Assembly: GCA_028691625.1 (NCBI GenBank)
Contig: JAQUYZ010000105.1
Location: 1 to 6,350 of the forward strand
Length of the DNA: 6,350 nucleotides
Direction: 5' to 3'
Source of the DNA: Eubacteriales bacterium
GTDB lineage: Bacteria; Bacillota; Clostridia; Peptostreptococcales; Anaerovoracaceae
In this document: positions 1 to 6,302 of the stretch, piece by piece
Layout: every line of letters begins with the position of its first letter
Numbering within the stretch: position 1 is the first letter of the stretch
The notes under the pieces: model-generated
Told to the model about the DNA's origin: nothing
The model's input: the letters and a program-made list of their open reading frames with translations, nothing else
Database searches by the model: none
Translations under genes and position numbers: made by a program

Positions 1-850
1 GGTCTATATCAGGCCGTAAATTCAAAGCCTTCAGAAGAAAATAGAAAGCATCTCTCCGGAGCAGGTCATCCTGGTCAATGAGCACGGCATATTCTCCTGT
101 GGCCAGTTCCAATGCTGAGTTTGAAGCACGTGATATATGGCCGTTTTCAGTCCGGTATACAACTTTAATATTCGCATATTTTGAAGCATACTCCTCAAGT
201 ATTTCTCTCACGCCAGGCTGGGTGGAACAGTCATCAGCCATACAGATCTCCCAGCCGTCATACAATTGATTGACAACCGAATCCAATGCCTGGCGGAAAA
301 AATCAAGGGGAGGATTGTAAACCGGAATAATGACACTGAACAGTGGCTTGTGCCTGAATCCGGCGATTTGATCACGGTAAAATCGTTCCCTGCCGGCCGT
401 GATTTGTCTCCGTATCAGATGCTGTGAATATCCTGATGTGGTGGCCAGATAGTTGCCTGCAACCTCGATGATGACCACCTTCCTTGGCTCCGTGAGAAGA
501 TACAGCTGTTTGAGTCCTTTGGCGAGGATAAACCTTAAGACTTTGCCTCCTCTCCGGAAAACATAATGAAAAAGCAGCGAAAACCTGTTCCTGTCATCTC
601 CTTTACTGAAATTAAGGCGAAGCCTTCTCCAGTATTTACGGAGTATCTTCTTCAGTTTGTACATGTTGCCACCCTCAAGCTCCGCTACTCTCCTGATCAG
701 CTTATCGATCGTCGTATAAGCATGATTAAGCTGGGTATTTAAATCATCGATCTCCTTGTTTGTATTGACAAACTCTTTCCCGTCCGTATGATTGCCTTTC
801 ACATTATCTGGCACGGCGTCCGTTGTTTTGTTATTCTCCAGTATGTCCAT
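1..850 (-). CDS. GT2 glycosyltransferase with N-terminal coiled coil, 3' end cut by window edge
   Basis: Minus-strand frame opens with ATG at 850-848 and stays open to base 1, giving 283 residues without the C-terminus. Residues 31-60 form a coiled coil with four unbroken heptads (a/d positions I34, L37, L41, A44, I48, L51, V55, L58). Residues 63-124 are strongly basic and rich in aromatic and aliphatic residues, suggesting contact with the inner membrane or another protein. From about 170 the GT-A fold of family GT2 begins: FSVIIPVYN at 171-179, MADDCS at 204-209 (nucleotide-sugar-binding Asp region), NGHISRASNSAL at 236-247 and IDQDD at 258-262 (the DxD metal site). It probably adds sugars to a lipid-linked glycan in the cytoplasm. 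The missing part may hold the rest of this domain and possibly further catalytic domains, as in the large GT2 proteins common in ABC-exporter loci. The start overlaps the end of the upstream ATPase gene by 20 bases, implying co-transcription. An internal ATG at residue 63 would remove the coiled coil but is less likely. Acceptor and sugar are unknown. Confidence 0.9.
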   Translation of the reverse strand, partial: MDILENNKTTDAVPDNVKGNHTDGKEFVNTNKEIDDLNTQLNHAYTTIDKLIRRVAELEGGNMYKLKKILRKYWRRLRLNFSKGDDRNRFSLLFHYVFRRGGKVLRFILAKGLKQLYLLTEPRKVVIIEVAGNYLATTSGYSQHLIRRQITAGRERFYRDQIAGFRHKPLFSVIIPVYNPPLDFFRQALDSVVNQLYDGWEICMADDCSTQPGVREILEEYASKYANIKVVYRTENGHISRASNSALELATGEYAVLIDQDDLLRRDAFYFLLKALNLRPDID

Positions 851-1607
851 GCCGGGGTGTATAGTGGAATAAATTCAGATAACTACCAATGGCCCCATCA
901 ATAGGACCGTCAAAGATCATTCTTTTATCATCAAGGCAGATGCCTCTGGAACAAATGCTCCTCAGTTCGTCAGGGCTATGCGACACAAAGACCAGTGTGG
1001 TTCCTGAACTACGTAACTCCTGGATACGCTCGTAGCATTTTTCCTGGAATCCTTTATCTCCCACCGCGAGCACCTCATCCACCAGAAGCAATTCGGGTTG
1101 GGTAGCTGTTGCCGTACTGAAAGCCAACCGGGCCAGCATACCAGTTGAATACATCTTTGCCGGCATCTGGAGTTGCTCTTCCGAAAGCCCCGAAAAATCA
1201 CGAATGGACTCTGTATATTTTTTTATAGTTGCCCTTGAATACTGGCCGGTGAGCGCCATCATGATCCTGATATTCTCCATTCCGGTAAGTTCCAGCTCGA
1301 TACCGACACCCAGCGCCAGTAAAGGCAACAATCTCGTGTTTACAACCACTTCCCCCTTATCAGGCTTGATAATGCCTGAAATTGTACGTAACAGCGTGCT
1401 TTTCCCGCAACCGTTCCGCCCGAGTATGCCCACCGCCTCGCCCTTGTCAATTTTAAAACTAATATCCTCAAGAACGGTCCTTCTCACAAATGGACTAAGC
1501 CTGGAAGCCTTTATCACGAAATCTTTCAACGAGAATACGCCGTGCCTGTTTTGCAAGTAACTGATATTAACATTCCTGAGCTGGATGATTGGGGTATTCG
1601 GGTTCAT
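831..1607 (-). CDS. wzt: Polysaccharide ABC exporter ATP-binding protein (Wzt/KpsT type, no carbohydrate-binding domain)
   Basis: 258-residue nucleotide-binding subunit that powers export of a lipid-linked polysaccharide across the inner membrane together with the adjacent permease. Visible motifs: Walker A GRNGCGKST at 63-71, the family-specific segment ELTGMENI at 106-113, a degenerate ABC signature YSTGM at 153-157 (Wzt proteins carry YSSGM-like forms instead of LSGGQ), Walker B LLLVDE at 173-178 followed by the D-loop, and the switch histidine in VSHS (H210). The N-terminal stretch before the first Walker strand, with the basic segment around residues 34-43, is also typical of Wzt. The protein ends soon after the ATPase fold, so it lacks the C-terminal carbohydrate-binding domain of the longer Wzt proteins and resembles the short KpsT-like or galactan-exporter type. 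Its ATG overlaps the permease stop codon in an ATGA arrangement (1604-1607), and the next gene starts inside its 3' end. All catalytic motifs look intact. Confidence 0.95.
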   Translation of the reverse strand: MNPNTPIIQLRNVNISYLQNRHGVFSLKDFVIKASRLSPFVRRTVLEDISFKIDKGEAVGILGRNGCGKSTLLRTISGIIKPDKGEVVVNTRLLPLLALGVGIELELTGMENIRIMMALTGQYSRATIKKYTESIRDFSGLSEEQLQMPAKMYSTGMLARLAFSTATATQPELLLVDEVLAVGDKGFQEKCYERIQELRSSGTTLVFVSHSPDELRSICSRGICLDDKRMIFDGPIDGAIGSYLNLFHYTPRHGHTGE

Positions 1608-2359
1608 AGGTTGGAAATAAAACCATTATGGGTTTTCCTGAATATCCATATGGCAAATAAAAGAAAAACCGAGGTAAAAAGTATGCAGAGGAGGGAAGTA
1701 TGTAAGTCGGGAAACGTTCCCTCATATAATATTTCCCTGGTGATTTTGAAGAAATAATAAAATGGATTGAAAAGGAAGACCATTTTGTACCTGGCCGGGA
1801 TGATATCGATGGAATACGCAATTGGTGAGAGATAGAAAATCGCCGGATTGATGGTGTTCCACAGAATGGCCACGTCCCTCAGGAACACATTGAGTGACCC
1901 CAATATCAATCCCAACGAATATGCAAATGCGCCATAAACCACTAAAAAAGGTATGATCCACAATAGATTCCAGGTCACATTCATTCCAAAAAAACCCATC
2001 AGCAACATAAAAGGGATAAGACCCAATAGGGATGTCATCAATTCGGAGACAAGCTCAGCGAAAGCATACAGGTTTACCGGGATGTTCAGGGATTTGATAA
2101 GTGACGCATTCCGTATGAAAACACTGCTGAGCTGGTTTGTAGTATTGGAGAAAAACACCCAGAAAATCAGACCGCTCAGGACGAAAAGCGGATAATTCGC
2201 AATCGATGGAAATGCCTTGGAGAAAACCAGTACAAAGATCAGAAGATACAAGAGGGGGTGCAGGAAACTCCATAGAAAACCAAGCGCCGAGTGTTTGTAT
2301 TTCAGCTGAAAATTTTTGTAAACTAAATAATAGATCAGATATCTGCGGGTTGACTCCAT
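1604..2359 (-). CDS. wzm: Polysaccharide ABC-2 type export permease (Wzm/KpsM type)
   Basis: 251-residue integral inner-membrane protein, the channel-forming half of a Wzm-Wzt exporter. Six hydrophobic segments can be read in order, the first following the family hallmark KYKHSALGFLWSFLHPLL. A short N-terminal amphipathic segment (ESTRRYLIYYLVYKNF) precedes it, as is usual for ABC-2 exporters. Conserved-looking elements include the SLNVFLRD loop after the fourth segment, the NPAIFYLSPIAY region, and FNPFYY before the last segment. Start choice: the ATG at 2359-2357 begins MESTRRYL. An in-frame TTG four codons upstream also exists but lies inside a possible -7 promoter box and adds nothing conserved. 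No Shine-Dalgarno sequence is visible. The stop overlaps the ATPase start by four bases, so the two subunits are translationally coupled and made together. The gene leads the leftward operon; a divergent glycosyltransferase operon begins 311 bases away. The cargo is inferred to be a glycan because of the neighbours. Confidence 0.94.
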   Translation of the reverse strand: MESTRRYLIYYLVYKNFQLKYKHSALGFLWSFLHPLLYLLIFVLVFSKAFPSIANYPLFVLSGLIFWVFFSNTTNQLSSVFIRNASLIKSLNIPVNLYAFAELVSELMTSLLGLIPFMLLMGFFGMNVTWNLLWIIPFLVVYGAFAYSLGLILGSLNVFLRDVAILWNTINPAIFYLSPIAYSIDIIPARYKMVFLFNPFYYFFKITREILYEGTFPDLHTSLLCILFTSVFLLFAIWIFRKTHNGFISNL

Positions 2360-2368
2360 ATGGTCTCG

Positions 2369-2397
2369 CAAAAATATAAAATATCACATCCGGTAAA
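2369..2397 (-). promoter_or_regulatory. Possible promoter of the wzm-wzt-GT2 operon
   Basis: On the minus strand TATTTTTG (2376-2369) fits the Bacteroidota -7 consensus TAnnTTTG. An imperfect -33 candidate, GTTTA, lies about 17 bases upstream (TTTA at 2397-2394). The match is the only TAnnTTTG on this strand in the intergenic region. A weakness is that the box ends only nine bases before the ATG at 2359, which would leave an almost absent 5' leader. Confidence 0.25.
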
Positions 2398-2488
2398 CCA
2401 AATAATGGTGATTGATGTATTCCAATCAGAACATATGAGGATTTTGTGGGTACGATATCGAATATTTTTCTCATTTATTCTGGAGACT

Positions 2489-2519
2489 CAAATTTTTTGA
2501 ACCAGTGAAACAAAATTTG
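2489..2519. repeat. Short AT-rich inverted repeat in the divergent promoter region
   Basis: Two perfect 8-base arms, CAAATTTT and AAAATTTG, are separated by 15 bases. It is not followed by a stable GC-rich stem or used as a gene end, so an operator-like role is more plausible than a terminator. A chance origin cannot be excluded. Confidence 0.3.
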
Positions 2520-2620
2520 TTTGTCGAACAATCCTGCAAAAAGAAGAATACAACACACCGCTGTTCTGCTGCGGATTGATAATTAGTGTTTTATAATTAC
2601 CATGATGCTTTATTAAAAAA

Positions 2621-2650
2621 TTTCGGTTTTGGCGCGAATCACTATATTTG
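2621..2650 (+). promoter_or_regulatory. Bacteroidota-type promoter of the GT4-GT4-ligase operon
   Basis: TATATTTG at 2643-2650 is an exact match to the -7 consensus TAnnTTTG. Eighteen bases upstream lies TTTC (2621-2624), one base off the -33 TTTG. Transcription would begin near 2655-2660, giving a leader of roughly 10-15 bases before the ATG at 2671. This supports that ATG over the upstream in-frame TTG at 2629, which would lie ahead of the transcription start. Confidence 0.5.
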
Positions 2651-2670
2651 CATTGTCCTCGCCCTGCCAT

Positions 2671-3693
2671 ATGCCTGTTTACGTGAATTGTCGTTTTCTG
2701 TCTCAACCGCTCACGGGAGTGCAACAATATGCCACAGGAGTATGTCTTGAGTTACACAGACTAAGAAAAGACGCGGTTTTCCTGGCGCCTCCGGGAATCC
2801 TTCATGAGATGCTTCCGATTAAAACCACAGGCTTTTTCAGGGGAATGCTCTGGGAACAGATATGGCTGCCTTTATATCTTCTATTCCACAAAAGAGGAAT
2901 CCTCCTGAATTTATGTAATACTGCTCCTTTATTTCGGAAAAGACAGCTCGTAACCATCCATGACCTGGCTTTTGAAAAGGACAGTCACTGGTTCAACACC
3001 ACCTTTCGCAGGTGGTATCGTTTCCTCGTCCCTGCCATCGTGAATCATTCCTTAAAAGTGATAACAGTGACAGAGACTGTGAAGAAGGAGATCATGAAGA
3101 AATATAGAATTTCCGAGGATTGTATCGTCACCGTTCCAAATGGTCTGCCGGAAATGGACTACGATCATATAACACCGGTAGACGAGCCGTACATATTCCT
3201 GAGTGGCGCGGGAAACCCAAGGAAAAACGCAAGACTCGTACTGCATAATACAAGAAAGATACTGGACCTTGGATATAAGATTGTAACCACGGGCACTATT
3301 GACCGTGTCTTTCGGGATTCACAGCCGGACGTGCAGGAAGGGGTTCTTCAAATGGGTTATGTGGATAACAGGAAATATTATTCACTGATGAAACACGCAA
3401 GTGCACTGGTGTATCCCTCCTATTACGAGGGTTTCGGTATCCCGATCCTTGAAGCCATTGCCCTTGGAACGCCCGTGATCGCCTCGGACCTGCCCGTTTT
3501 CAGGGAGTCTTTTGGAGAAATACCTGTTTATTTCGAGCAAAACAATGAGGAGTCCCTGCTTCATGCTATAAATCAGGCAAAGACCTGGTCGCGGACCGAG
3601 CAACAGCGTCAGAAGGTAGTGACCTCCTTCAGTTTCAGGAATTCTACATACAAACTTTCCCGTTTAATTGATGAGCTCTCTGATATATTATGA
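2671..3693 (+). CDS. GT4 family glycosyltransferase, MtfB-like
   Basis: 340-residue cytoplasmic GT-B enzyme of family GT4, expected to transfer a sugar from a nucleotide donor to a growing lipid-linked glycan. The N-terminus YVNCRFLSQPLTGVQQYA (4-21) is the acceptor-domain glycine-loop signature of the MtfB-like/WbpY-like group. H97-D98 in TIHDLAF follow. The C-terminal Rossmann domain opens with SGAGNPRKN (178-186, R184/K185 phosphate-contact positions) and contains the donor-binding EGFGIPILE (253-261), with both glutamates of the E-x7-E motif. Length is a little short of the usual 360-380 but all core motifs are present. The start at ATG 2671 is chosen because the conserved motif begins right after it and a promoter box precedes it; an in-frame TTG at 2629 would add 14 unconserved residues. 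The stop overlaps the next start as ATGA (3690-3693). Characterised MtfB relatives transfer mannose; applying that here is inference. Confidence 0.92.
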   Translation: MPVYVNCRFLSQPLTGVQQYATGVCLELHRLRKDAVFLAPPGILHEMLPIKTTGFFRGMLWEQIWLPLYLLFHKRGILLNLCNTAPLFRKRQLVTIHDLAFEKDSHWFNTTFRRWYRFLVPAIVNHSLKVITVTETVKKEIMKKYRISEDCIVTVPNGLPEMDYDHITPVDEPYIFLSGAGNPRKNARLVLHNTRKILDLGYKIVTTGTIDRVFRDSQPDVQEGVLQMGYVDNRKYYSLMKHASALVYPSYYEGFGIPILEAIALGTPVIASDLPVFRESFGEIPVYFEQNNEESLLHAINQAKTWSRTEQQRQKVVTSFSFRNSTYKLSRLIDELSDIL

Positions 3694-4799
3694 AGGTTGC
3701 AATTGTACACGATTGGTTTAATAATGTCGGCGGAGCAGAAAAAGTTGTGAAGGAAATACTGGAATGTTTTCCAGAGGCCGATCTTTTCTGTCTTTTTGAT
3801 TATTTCCCGAGAGAAGAGCGTGAAAAACTTCTTCATGGTAAAGATACCAGGGTATCGGTATTACAGTATATCCCCTTTGCCCGGCGTCTTTATCGTTTCA
3901 TGTTTCCGATGTTTCCGGCAGGGATGAGGTCACTGAGCGTGAAAGGATACGATCTGGTCATCTCTTCTTCATCCTGCGCAGCAAAAGGAATAAAAACGGG
4001 TAAGGATCAGCTTCATATTTGTTATTGCCACAGTCCTGTCCGGTATGCATGGCAACTCCGCCAGGAATACCTTGAGGTTATAAAATATAGATATCTGCAA
4101 CAAATCCTGGAGCTCTTCCTGGTTCGTTTGAGGAAATGGGATGTAAAGAATACCAGCGGGGTGGATTACTTCATTGCCAATTCCAGATATATTGCCGAGC
4201 GTATCCGGCTGAATTACCACCGCGAGTCAACAGTCATCTATCCGCCTGTATCAGTTGATAGTTTTGTGCCGGTTACTTCCAAACAGGGGTACTATTTCAC
4301 GGTCAGCCGCCTGGTCACCTACAAGCATATAGAGGTGCTGGTCAGGGCCTTTGCTAGCCTGCCTCATCTGATGCTGGTCATCGGCGGCAACGGTCCGATG
4401 AATAAATCCCTGCGGAAGATGGCGACTCCAAATGTTAAATTTACCGGGTATCTGAGCGATAAAGATCTGCAAACAAAGATGCAGAATGCTAAAGCCCTGA
4501 TCGTAGGCGCCAACGAAGATTTTGGCATTACCGTGGTGGAAGCCCAGTCTTGTGCCACACCGGTGATAGTCCCGGCTATCGGAGGTTACCTTGAGACGGT
4601 CACTGACAAGACCGGCATGTTTTACGAATACCGCGATGTTGGTTCTCTGGTGGAATGTATCCTACGGTTCGAATCCGGTTCCGGCTGGAATGATCCGGAA
4701 GTCTTCAGACGCCATGTTCATTCTTTCGGCATTGAAAGATTCAGGCAAGAGTTTTATACCTTCGTGATGGAGAAATATAGGTCACGTTTTGGTGCCTGA
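3690..4799 (+). CDS. GT4 family glycosyltransferase, WbaZ-like
   Basis: 369-residue GT-B enzyme of family GT4, resembling the WbaZ-like group whose named member from Salmonella O-antigen synthesis is a mannosyltransferase. Visible landmarks: MKVAIVHDW at 1-9 and GGAEKV at 14-19 (N-terminal glycine-rich loop), the block DLVISSSSCAAKG, the group hallmark CYCHSPVRYAW at 111-121, then the second domain with VSRLVTYKH at 205-213 (R207 and K212 as donor-phosphate contacts), GGNGPM, and EDFGITVVE at 276-284, containing both glutamates of the E-x7-E motif. The protein has no membrane segment and should act at the cytoplasmic face of the inner membrane. The ATG overlaps the preceding stop by four bases, and the following membrane-protein gene starts inside its last codons, so it sits in the middle of a coupled operon. 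Family assignment is secure; donor, linkage and position in the glycan are not readable from the sequence. Confidence 0.93.
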   Translation: MKVAIVHDWFNNVGGAEKVVKEILECFPEADLFCLFDYFPREEREKLLHGKDTRVSVLQYIPFARRLYRFMFPMFPAGMRSLSVKGYDLVISSSSCAAKGIKTGKDQLHICYCHSPVRYAWQLRQEYLEVIKYRYLQQILELFLVRLRKWDVKNTSGVDYFIANSRYIAERIRLNYHRESTVIYPPVSVDSFVPVTSKQGYYFTVSRLVTYKHIEVLVRAFASLPHLMLVIGGNGPMNKSLRKMATPNVKFTGYLSDKDLQTKMQNAKALIVGANEDFGITVVEAQSCATPVIVPAIGGYLETVTDKTGMFYEYRDVGSLVECILRFESGSGWNDPEVFRRHVHSFGIERFRQEFYTFVMEKYRSRFGA

Positions 4800-6051
4800 C
4801 AGCGGTCATAGAAACCTGGTGGAGCGTATCGGCAATTATCTGCTGTTGATTCTGTTTACTTTCCCCTTACTTCCTCTTAAGATGAGCAATGTAATATTCA
4901 TGCTTGTGATATTCATGAGTTTGATGACACACAAGGGGGGATGGCCCGGAATGCTCTGGAGCAATTTTAAAAGATACGGGCTCTTTATCCTCCCTTTCCT
5001 GCCTTATCTTGGTGAATTCATCCTTTTCCCAGGTGATCCGGTAGCAAGATTTTCCTTCGAGAAGAAACTACTTCTTTTCTCTGCACCGCTGATACTACCA
5101 ATGATCCTTCAGGGAGACCGGGAAAAAACACTTCACAGGTGCCTGCAGGTCTTTTCTGTATCCACACTTGTTCTAAGTCTGTATAGTATTTTGATTTTAT
5201 TGTCGGATGGCACTTTAAGTGATGAAAAAACCTTTGCCAATGGGGCATATATTCTTAGAACCAGGATGGAAGAATTGTCCTGCCTGCATCCGACCTACCA
5301 TGCGTTGTTCAGCGGGTCAGCAGCGCTTTTCCTTCTTATCTCCGGGATGAGATCGAGTGGGTTAATACGTTGGATATCCCTTTCCGGTTCAGCATTCCTG
5401 GCATTCTTTACGCTCCTTTTGTCGGCAAGGATGCCGGCGGTTGCACTTGTCGCGGGCGGAGCTGCACTTCTTCTCACAAGCGGATTGTCGTTAAAGAAAA
5501 AGATCACGTTGACGGCTGGAATCATTGTGACCGTTGTGCTGGCATTCCTTTCCATCCCTTCATTGCATAACCGTATTCTGGAGAGAAAGACCGTGAGTTG
5601 GAGGGGATCATCTCCAACAAGCACTTATACCGAAAGATCAGAGATATTGTCATGTGCGGTGAAGGTGTTCAAAGAGCATTGGCTCACCGGTACGGGTAGC
5701 AGGAAAAGTCAGCATTATTTGGACCAGTGTTATGATCCACGAAAGTTCTTCGATTATTCACCGGATAAGTATAATCCCCACAATCAATATCTGTCCATCG
5801 CCCTTGCATACGGTATCTTTCCATTACTGATATTTATATTACTCCTGGTAAAACTCGCAATGGCGCTGAGAAAATCGAAAGAAGGTCTGGTCTTCCTCAT
5901 ATTCTTCGTCTTTGTCTCTCTGACGGAGTCGCTTCTCGAGAGACAGATGGGGGTATATTATTTCGGGATTCTCGGGGTGGTTTTGTGGACCAGTTCGGCC
6001 ATTTTACCAAAGTGGGAACACGTGCCGGGTTCAGGCATCAGGGAACATTAG
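4792..6051 (+). CDS. O-antigen ligase / polymerase family membrane protein (Wzy_C, WaaL-like)
   Basis: About 419 residues, with roughly 11 hydrophobic segments and a large hydrophilic loop (about 250-325) before the last three. The loop and its edges carry the Wzy_C (O-antigen ligase) pattern: YTERSEIL with R282, the WLTGTG turn after a short helix, and PHNQYLSIALAYG with H330, matching the periplasmic Arg and His needed in WaaL-type ligases. Such proteins either join an undecaprenyl-linked glycan to lipid A-core (ligase) or polymerise O-units (Wzy). Next to a Wzm-Wzt exporter, which moves finished chains, the ligase role is the simpler inference; primary sequence does not settle it. The start is uncertain: no ATG exists before residue 31. 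GTG 4792 (8-base overlap with the previous gene) is used here; TTG 4789 and GTG 4819 are alternatives, all leaving the first membrane segment intact. It is the last gene of the rightward operon. Confidence 0.88.
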   Translation: MPDSGHRNLVERIGNYLLLILFTFPLLPLKMSNVIFMLVIFMSLMTHKGGWPGMLWSNFKRYGLFILPFLPYLGEFILFPGDPVARFSFEKKLLLFSAPLILPMILQGDREKTLHRCLQVFSVSTLVLSLYSILILLSDGTLSDEKTFANGAYILRTRMEELSCLHPTYHALFSGSAALFLLISGMRSSGLIRWISLSGSAFLAFFTLLLSARMPAVALVAGGAALLLTSGLSLKKKITLTAGIIVTVVLAFLSIPSLHNRILERKTVSWRGSSPTSTYTERSEILSCAVKVFKEHWLTGTGSRKSQHYLDQCYDPRKFFDYSPDKYNPHNQYLSIALAYGIFPLLIFILLLVKLAMALRKSKEGLVFLIFFVFVSLTESLLERQMGVYYFGILGVVLWTSSAILPKWEHVPGSGIREH

Positions 6052-6072
6052 GCTGGTCCGCTAACCGGATAT

Positions 6073-6092
6073 CGGGCTTGTGGAAGAGCCCG
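6073..6092 (+). terminator. Weak hairpin downstream of the ligase-family gene
   Basis: CGGGCT (6073-6078) and AGCCCG (6087-6092) can form a 6-base-pair stem with an 8-base loop, 22 bases after the stop codon. No T-tract follows, so it is not a classical intrinsic terminator. It may only stabilise the 3' end of the rightward mRNA. Confidence 0.25.
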
Positions 6093-6117
6093 GAGGTGGA
6101 AATGCCTTGATAGATTC

Positions 6118-6190
6118 CGGATTTCAGGTTGCAGAATAAAAAAATGCGGGAAATCAGGACTTCCAAAATCAGAACCAACTCTGAAATCCG
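6118..6190. repeat. Inverted repeat A, interleaved with the terminator stem
   Basis: CGGATTTCAG (6118-6127) and CTGAAATCCG (6181-6190) are perfect 10-base inverted copies 53 bases apart. They interleave with a second inverted repeat (6143-6152 / 6201-6210) in the order A, B, A', B', so the two stems cannot form together as simple nested hairpins. In the rightward transcript this could be the 3' structure of the polysaccharide mRNA; no T-run follows it. Confidence 0.45.
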
Positions 6191-6210
6191 AATTCTTGCA
6201 TTCCCGCATT
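6138..6210 (-). terminator. Terminator-like stem with T-run after tRNA-Cys
   Basis: Read on the minus strand, AATGCGGGAA (6210-6201) and TTCCCGCATT (6152-6143) form a perfect 10-base-pair stem. The T residues at its end continue into a run of seven (6144-6138), as expected for an intrinsic terminator. The 48-base loop is long but contains its own small hairpin TCAGA / TCTGA (6184-6180 and 6173-6169, 6-base loop), which would bring the arms together. It begins eight bases past the tRNA 3' end, so it likely ends the tRNA transcript before it runs into the convergent polysaccharide operon. Confidence 0.5.
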
Positions 6211-6217
6211 CGAACCG

Positions 6218-6288
6218 AGGTCTCAAGCGGAGTCGAACCGCTGTGGACGATTTTGCAGACCGCTGCCTAGCCACTCGGCCACGAGACC
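6218..6288 (-). tRNA. tRNA-Cys (anticodon GCA)
   Basis: The minus strand folds into a complete 71-base cloverleaf. The acceptor stem is GGTCTCG with TGAGACC (one G-T pair), the D-stem GCC/GGC, the anticodon stem GCGGT/ATCGT (two G-T pairs), the loop CTGCAAA with anticodon GCA (6256-6254), a 4-base variable region, the T-stem AGCGG/CCGCT and the loop TTCGACT. The discriminator base is T (U73), the known identity element of cysteine tRNA, which supports the assignment independently of the anticodon. CCA is not encoded (the next bases are CGG) and must be added after transcription. The gene converges on the polysaccharide operon, and its 3' end faces that locus. Confidence 0.96.
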
Positions 6289-6302
6289 CTCTAAGCAGAC
6301 AG

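Larger units (their letters stand above)
2360..2670. other. Divergent intergenic region between the two operons
   Basis: This 311-base AT-rich stretch has no convincing gene; short open frames crossing it have no recognisable domain and run into the flanking genes. It carries a good rightward promoter (2621-2650) and a weaker leftward one (2369-2397). Other visible structure: an inverted repeat CAAATTTT / AAAATTTG (2489-2496 and 2512-2519, 15-base spacer), a small dyad TTGTT / AACAA (2517-2521 and 2527-2531), and a direct repeat ATAATTA at 2579-2585 and 2593-2599 (14-base period). Any of these could bind a regulator shared by both operons, but in AT-rich sequence such short repeats also arise by chance. 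Confidence 0.6.

Noticed and set aside
1204..1560. Plus-strand open frame of 118 codons antisense to the ATPase gene
   Set aside because: It lies wholly within the motif-rich coding sequence of the Wzt-type ATPase and has no family features of its own.
2055..2474. Minus-strand open frame of 139 codons crossing the permease start
   Set aside because: It overlaps the well-supported permease in another frame, has no recognisable domain, and only arises because the permease frame is open there.
2629..2670. Upstream TTG start adding 14 residues to the first GT4 protein
   Set aside because: The added residues come before the conserved N-terminal motif, and the promoter -7 box at 2643-2650 would lie inside them.
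5295..5624. Minus-strand open frame of 109 codons inside the ligase-family gene
   Set aside because: It is antisense to a strongly supported membrane protein and its translation shows no domain or plausible start context.
6038..6274. Minus-strand open frame of 78 codons over the right intergenic region
   Set aside because: It runs through the tRNA-Cys gene and its terminator, so it is not a credible protein gene.
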